Assembly (NCBI RefSeq): GCF_902148845.1 | Contig: NC_043748.1 | Location: 12,616,445-12,680,444, forward strand | Length of the DNA stretch: 64,000 nt | Source: Salarias fasciatus | Lineage: Eukaryota > Chordata > Actinopteri > Blenniiformes > Blenniidae | Reading direction: 5' to 3' | Part shown: piece after piece, positions 59,302 to 64,000 of the stretch | Numbering within the stretch: position 1 is the first letter of the stretch | Layout of the letters: each line of letters starts with the position of its first letter | Notes under the pieces: model-generated | What the model was told of the DNA's origin: nothing | Seen by the model: only the letters and a program-made list of their open reading frames with translations | Databases searched by the model: none | Position numbers and translations under genes: made by a program

Positions 59302-60081
59302 CTCTAGACATTAGTAAAGAAAAAAATGAATAGCATAGCTTCATGTTACCTCGACCTGCTCTCCTCCTGCAGCCGCTGGAATGTCATTCTTTTTGAGATT
59401 CATTCTCTGGATCTTCTGGCCTTCATTTCTTTCCTGAACTGGGAAGAAGTCCTCCGATGTGAAGTGGGCACTACACACCCGATAATCCAAATGTGGTAAA
59501 GTTTGAACAGTGATGCTGGGGTCCGTGTTGAGCGCTATTAGCCATAGCTTCAATAAATCCCGGTCACGAAGTGGGAGCCTGTGAGCTCGGTGACGTCCAG
59601 CTGGTAATTTTACTTTCACAGCAGGATATATGCACACTCAGACCATTGTACCAAAGTTACAACCAGCTGAAAATAAACTCTGACTGCCTAAAAAAGCCGA
59701 TCGAGATGCCGTGGTCTGACCGCAGAGCAGAGACGCTACTTCCATGTAAACAAACAGTGCGCCACGGCGCAGTGTGATGACATCATCGCTTCAGAGTTCC
59801 CGGAGAGTTGCTCAATCTAGCCGGTTTACAGACTTCCCAATAGCGCTAAGTGATGCTGACTTAATAAATGTACATGTATCTACCACACCACAACAAACAT
59901 AAGAGAAAAGAGCGTCTGTAACAGCTGCATGTCGGTGCCCCGTCCGCTGCCGTTATATGGATATGGGAGCATCTAATTATCTCCGAACCAACTGCAAATC
60001 ACACGAAAGTCAAACGGGTGAGTAAATGTTGTTGTGACGAATGTGAAATAAGGTCCAGATTGTAAAAACGACCGTTCCCCT
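59302..60081 (-). repeat. Right arm of the fold-back transposon
   Basis: Inverted copy of 58376-59158, minus-strand oriented with respect to the THAP exon. Only scattered substitutions and single-base indels separate the arms, so the inversion duplication is not very old, or gene conversion has kept the arms alike. Confidence 0.8.
59341..59637 (-). pseudogene. THAP-domain exon copy in the right arm
   Basis: A 98-codon open frame with the THAP layout: N-terminal Cys (CIYP), RLPLRDRDLLKLWLIALN with the conserved Trp, LPHLDYRVCSAHFTSEDF carrying the C-x2-H zinc pair, and KKNDIPAA near the AVPTIF position. The second ligand of the C-x4-C pair is lost here (CIYPAV rather than CIYPGC as in the left arm), so it should not fold as a normal zinc-binding DNA-binding domain. 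It is the DNA-binding part of a Kolobok-type transposase or a companion protein, without the rest of the gene. Confidence 0.7.
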
Positions 60082-60085
60082 TTAA

Positions 60086-60779
60086 ACTGACCATAGGTGT
60101 AAAGGTGAATGTGTTTGCCTCTGTTTATGTTGCCCGGCAGCTTGTCCAGAGTTCAGATCAACATGACCCTGACTTTCCGTTTCTAGATGCAGACTGATGA
60201 AAGTTTGTAAAAGCATTTGTAAAAACTGACCTGTGTGTTTCGTTTTATACTTAATATTAGTGATTTCCAAAGTGCTGATACTATCAAAATGCCAATCCAT
60301 AACTTTGTTGAATAATACTCAGCAATCATATTTAACATTTAAATGCTTCTTTCTGTAGTCCCAGCTTTCTTAATGGCGGTCCGGAGACAATATTATCTTT
60401 TCAAAGACATTTTATAAGTTAACCTGAAGTTTCACAGCAATTTACATTGCCACTCACTATTGACAATATTTTTTTTTCTTGCAGTGAACACGTTTGTATC
60501 ACATGAGCACCATCAAGCAAAGGCACGCGTTGTTAGACTCCAAACTGAAGCAGCTCAGGGTGATGATTTCTCCACAGTGAGTGAAACATTGAAAGTAATT
60601 CAGTTGAAGAGCCTTACGCCATCTGCTTTGAAATAAAAAAAATTACTATAATAAATACTTAAAACAATTTTTTTAAAGATGTTATAACAAAAACAATAAT
60701 CATTAATGATGATTTTAAAAATAAAGTTCATTTTGTTTATATTACTCAGTTTTACTTCCGGTTGAAAGGTCACAGTAAA
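60086..60779. other. Upstream region of rrp7a
   Basis: AT-rich intergenic sequence to the rrp7a start codon, with a short GC-richer CTTCCGG-containing element (60751-60760, ETS-like) just upstream of the ATG as the likely core promoter. No gene was seen. Confidence 0.5.
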
Positions 60780-63434
60780 ATGGCGCCCTCCAAGAAAAAA
60801 CACGCTGACGATCAGGCTTATTTGATTCCCGGAGGATTTACAGGTATTATTTGTTAGAACTTAAAAATAATAATACGTATTATTAAATATATATGTCGAG
60901 ACAAGATACTTGTAATGATTTGGTCGGTCTGTGTATTGTTTAGCTTGGCGGCGGCAGACAGACTTTAACGCGTCGTCTTGTTTTCGTCTCTCTCTCTCTC
61001 TCTCTCTCTTGCCTTTCTCAGTCTTGTCCTTACAGTTCAGTTCAGACACTGCGGCACGACACTCTCTGTATGTGAAAGAGCACAGAGTCCGGGCGGAGAA
61101 GAGTTCGGGCAGACCGATGGACCGGACTCTCTTCGTGCTCAACATCCCCCCGTACTGCTCCGAGGTGCGTTCACGTGTCTGTCAAGCAACCCATTCTCAC
61201 GTACCCGAGTTACTTATGAATGATTGTATTTTTGTTTTTGGCCCAGAAGAAGAAATTGTCAAAGTTGGCGGACTCAGAAATGTAACAGCCACATAAAGAC
61301 AATAACACTGAGTTAAACAAAATTGATCACTTATATTTCTTTAAAAGTAATTGATGTGAAGGGGAAAATGTTATGGTGATTGGATTTTAAAAAGTACATG
61401 TTGTGTACATTGGATGCATCAGTGTCTTGCATTTGTTTGATCACAGTTATAGTGATGTGCAGTGGTGAAAGAGTTTCCTTAAAATCTGACTTTGATTTTA
61501 CAATAAGTAGTTTTGTAATGCTACCAATATTTGATCTTTGTGCAGTATATGTCATTCCTGCTGCTGTGTGTGTTTCAGGGTGTTGTTAAAGAGTTATTCT
61601 CACAGTTTGGCGTCATTCAGTCGGTGGAGTTGTTAGACCACCCGGGCAGCGTTCAGGAGTCAGGACCCAAACTGGCCAAGATCTTCATGCCACCTGCGAA
61701 GCAGGTTTGCTTACACTGTTTTCTCTATTTTCAAGACTGCTTTATGCTTTTGGTTATAAGATTTTAAGTGTTGGTGCATCTGAAAGGACTTTTGAGACTA
61801 CAGAGGTGTGAAATTGCCACAGTAAAGAAACATTTTTCCGTGCTGTAATCCCATTCCAACAAGATAGCACGACAAATGAGATAGTTTTCTGGTGACTGGT
61901 GTTTTCTGCTGCTGCAGAGAAGGATACTTTTCGTTCAGATAAGCTTGTAGCACATTATCCACCTCACACCAAAGAGAAAGAGGTGTTATTTGAATGTTGC
62001 TGACATTAAAGTTATTAATATCGTAAGTTCAAATCTGTGAATTGTAATCACAAAATTGCCTTATTAGGAGATACTGCTCAGTTGTGCTGTTCTGTATTTA
62101 ACCTGAATTTTCTATTAGCTTTTATGCTTTTTTTTTTTTTACATTACATAACATCAGTTTTTATCTGTAATCTTATATGCATGATGTTTTATACAGATGC
62201 ATGAATTGAGATCTGAAAAAGAAATATCAAAGTGTAAATACAATTTTAAAGAAAAAATTGTGCATCTGTCCCTTCCAGGGTTTCAAGGTCGGTTATGTTG
62301 TGTTTAAAAAAGCTTCCAGCATATCTGCAGTTAAGTCCCACCCACACGACGTGCCTCTGGTGGTGTGCACAGAAGAGCGTCAAGTCAAAACAGGAGTACA
62401 GAGTAAGTGGAGCTACAGTCAGCTACAATTTGTGTTATAACACACAGGTTTAGCTTTTTTGCTGTTTTGCAATTCAATGAGATACAACCACTACTTAGTG
62501 TACATGTGGTTTAGTTGTCAGAAACTCAGAAAATATTCTTTTTGTGTGATGGTTAAATTTTGGGAAATCCTGAATTTAAAAATAATAGTGGTAGTCTGCA
62601 CGAATTGGTCTGTTACATAGTAAAGTTTGTATGGGTACATATGTCCCAGGTATGTTAAACAGTCAATATTTCTTTATGGACACATAATTTCTTAGTTTCT
62701 GTGTCTCATCTTATTTTCGATATGAAATGTTACAACATGAGCTAGTTTTAAAGTGTGTTAATTCATTTTAACTTTTGTTCTTGCTTACCCATGATAATCT
62801 CCCTTTTGATGCTTTAACGGGTTTTCACACAACCCAAATCTAATTTCGATCACATTTTATGACTATTTCTCACCAGAATGGATTCAGCAGTACACAGAAT
62901 CTCTCATTCAGCCGGAAAAATTACAGGAAATAGTCGATTCTTTCATGCAGGACTATGACAAGCGTAAAGAGCAGGTGAGAACTCCGCCGCTTCTGCTCAG
63001 ACCCCCACCAATCAAACCCTCGTAACCCAAACGTCAACTTTGTTTTGTTGCAGGAAGAGGAGCGGCAGAGACAGGAGGCTGAGCAGCAGCAGGAGGACGA
63101 GGAGGGCTGGGTGAAAGTCACCAGAGGGCACAAAGGCGCCAAGGCCCGCCCCCACAGCGAGGCGGCCAATCAGAGGACTCTACAGAGAGAGAAGCAGAAG
63201 AAGAAGAGGAAGGAGCTCATGAACTTTTACACCTGGCAGCATAGAAACACACAAAAAGAACGTAAGTTTCTGGTTTATTGATCGTAGGACTTTAAGGAAA
63301 ACTCAGTCGTATCAAGCATGTCAAATCTGTTTTGCTTTATTTTTCCAGATATTGCTGAACTAAGGAAGAAATTTGAAGAGGATAAACAAAGAATCGCTCT
63401 GCTCAGGGCACAGAGGAAGTTCAGACCTTATTGA
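60780..63434 (+). CDS. rrp7a: Ribosomal RNA-processing protein 7 homolog A
   Basis: Component of the small-subunit processome (UTP-C/CURI-type module in yeast), needed for 18S rRNA maturation in the nucleolus. Exons: 60780-60843, 61022-61164, 61579-61704, 62279-62402, 62877-62974, 63054-63261, 63349-63434, total 849 nt, 282 residues; human is 280. Seen: N-terminal strand region YLIPGGFTVLSLQFS, SLYVKEHRVR, an RRM-like fold with RTLFVLNIPPYC and VVKELFSQFGVIQSVEL, GFKVGYVVFKKASS, then KWIQQY, a Glu/Gln-rich helix, EEGWVKVTR, KKRKELMNFYTWQHR, and the very conserved end AELRKKFEEDKQRIALLRAQ plus RKFRPY. The start is the first ATG in the exon. Confidence 0.95.
60987..61010. repeat. rrp7a: (CT)n tract at the rrp7a intron 1 acceptor
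   Basis: About 12 CT units form part of the polypyrimidine tract shortly before the exon at 61022. Confidence 0.9.
61165..62876 (+). other. rrp7a: rrp7a introns
   Basis: AT-rich introns at 61165-61578, 61705-62278 and 62403-62876 around exons 61579-61704 and 62279-62402. No gene or clear repeat was recognised. Confidence 0.6.
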
Positions 63435-63508
63435 GTGTTTTTTTTTCCCAACCTAATTTCTGCTTTTCTGCATTTTAGCTGTGTCAATAACTGAAGCATT
63501 TTTGTATT

Positions 63509-63514
63509 AATAAA
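63509..63514 (+). terminator. rrp7a: rrp7a poly(A) signal
   Basis: AATAAA 75 nt after the stop codon, followed by a T/G-rich stretch. On the opposite strand TTTATT at 63539-63544 could be a poly(A) signal of the convergent gene to the right. Confidence 0.75.
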
Positions 63515-63790
63515 CTGCTCAACGAAATCCTTTTTTGTTTTTATTTACCAGCACTACACGTTGCTTTATACAGTCGTTAGTGAGGAAAAAAAAAACAAGA
63601 GGAAATGCATTAAGAAAATAAAGACAAAATAGCAATTTAAGAATCATTAAACTAGTTTAAACCAATTGTTTTCTTAATTTTTGCCGACTATAGAAGTGGC
63701 AGTGATAAATAAAACATTTGGGTGATAATACCCACTCTGGATGTGAACAGTCTCTAAATCAGTTTAAATGAAAGTAAATGGTGAGGTGAT

Positions 63791-63927
63791 TCATTGGGAC
63801 TGTGCGTCACATGCTCGAAGCTCCTCCGTCTCCTGACGCCTCTTGATGTTTGACCATGCGATGCAGAGCAGGATCAGAAGCAGAGCAGCGAGGACACTGG
63901 TGAGGGTATATACCGCCATCTGATACA
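63791..63927 (-). CDS. Last exon of an unidentified single-pass membrane protein
   Basis: On the minus strand an acceptor (TCCCCAG) at 63928 opens a frame encoding YQMAVYTLTSVLAALL, then LILLCIAWSNIKRRQ and a short polar tail ending DAQSQ before TGA at 63791-63793. The hydrophobic stretch of about 20 residues followed by basic KRR is a classic stop-transfer segment, so this is the C-terminal transmembrane helix and short cytoplasmic tail of a type I protein whose ectodomain lies beyond the right edge. I do not recognise the gene. It is convergent with rrp7a; the 356 bp between stop codons hold only UTR-like sequence. Confidence 0.5.
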
Positions 63928-64000
63928 CTGGGGAAGGAGAGAAGAAGGTTTCTACTCCAGCGCTGCTTCCAGTTGTTCACTTCGTCGTCGTTTAGTTCCG

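Larger units (their letters stand above)
58376..60081. mobile_element. Fold-back Kolobok/T2-type DNA transposon with THAP exon copies
   Basis: A 1706-bp palindromic element. The left arm (58376-59158) and right arm (59302-60081) are inverted copies differing at scattered bases, separated by a 143-bp loop. The outer ends read AGGGGAACGG and CCGTTCCCCT, flanked on both sides by TTAA (58372-58375 and 60082-60085), as expected of a TTAA target duplication. TTAAAGGGGA fits the TTAAAGGRRA terminal motif that I recall for T2/Kolobok elements, and Kolobok transposons are known to carry THAP domains. No transposase catalytic domain is present, so the element is non-autonomous. Confidence 0.8.

Noticed and set aside
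1-64000. Search for bacterial or viral systems, CRISPR arrays, tRNA or rRNA genes
   Set aside because: No spaced direct-repeat array, operon-like gene packing or rRNA sequence was seen. The only tRNA-like sequence is the decayed SINE head at 26601. The window is ordinary vertebrate gene territory.

Overview
The window is vertebrate nuclear DNA, almost certainly from a teleost fish. Evidence: multi-exon genes with GT-AG introns that are often under 150 bp, an AT-rich non-coding background with short microsatellites, fish-type dispersed repeats (a tRNA-like SINE, a deleted Tc1 element, a repeat ending in TGTTTGACACCCCTG) and proteins that match vertebrate families at fish-like divergence. The species cannot be named from the sequence alone.

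Layout, left to right. 1-14.2 kb (+): srebf2, the cholesterol-pathway transcription factor SREBP-2. Its first exon lies upstream of the window, and it hosts the intronic microRNA mir-33. 15.2-17.2 kb (+): nol12, a nucleolar rRNA-processing factor. 18.7-38.9 kb (+): triobp, an F-actin-binding PH and coiled-coil protein with a long form and a short form (Tara-like) made from an internal promoter. 39.2-40.8 kb (+): ndufa6, a complex I LYR subunit. 42.2-43.9 kb (-): smdt1/EMRE, of the mitochondrial calcium uniporter. 45.9-52.0 kb (-): fam234b, a single-pass membrane protein. 52.9-57 kb (+): poldip3, an RRM protein of mRNA export and translation, head-to-head with fam234b. 58.4-60.1 kb: a 1.7-kb fold-back DNA transposon of Kolobok/T2 type carrying two copies of a THAP-domain exon. 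60.8-63.4 kb (+): rrp7a, a small-subunit processome factor. 63.8-63.9 kb (-): the last exon of an unidentified single-pass membrane protein that runs off the right edge.

No single pathway unites the genes; this is a conserved housekeeping block. From general knowledge, most human orthologues lie at 22q13.1-q13.2 (NOL12-TRIOBP, and SREBF2, NDUFA6, SMDT1, POLDIP3, RRP7A), while FAM234B lies on 12p13. The one clear functional pairing is srebf2 with mir-33: SREBP-2 raises sterol synthesis and uptake while mir-33 represses sterol efflux.

Exon boundaries were assigned by hand from GT-AG sites, reading-frame continuity and remembered family sequences. Summed exon lengths keep frame for srebf2, nol12, triobp (both forms), ndufa6, smdt1, fam234b, poldip3 and rrp7a. 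The most notable non-standard items are the THAP-bearing inverted-repeat transposon, two short introns that are in-frame and stop-free (srebf2 and poldip3), and the repeat array in the triobp giant exon. I found no wholly new gene system.
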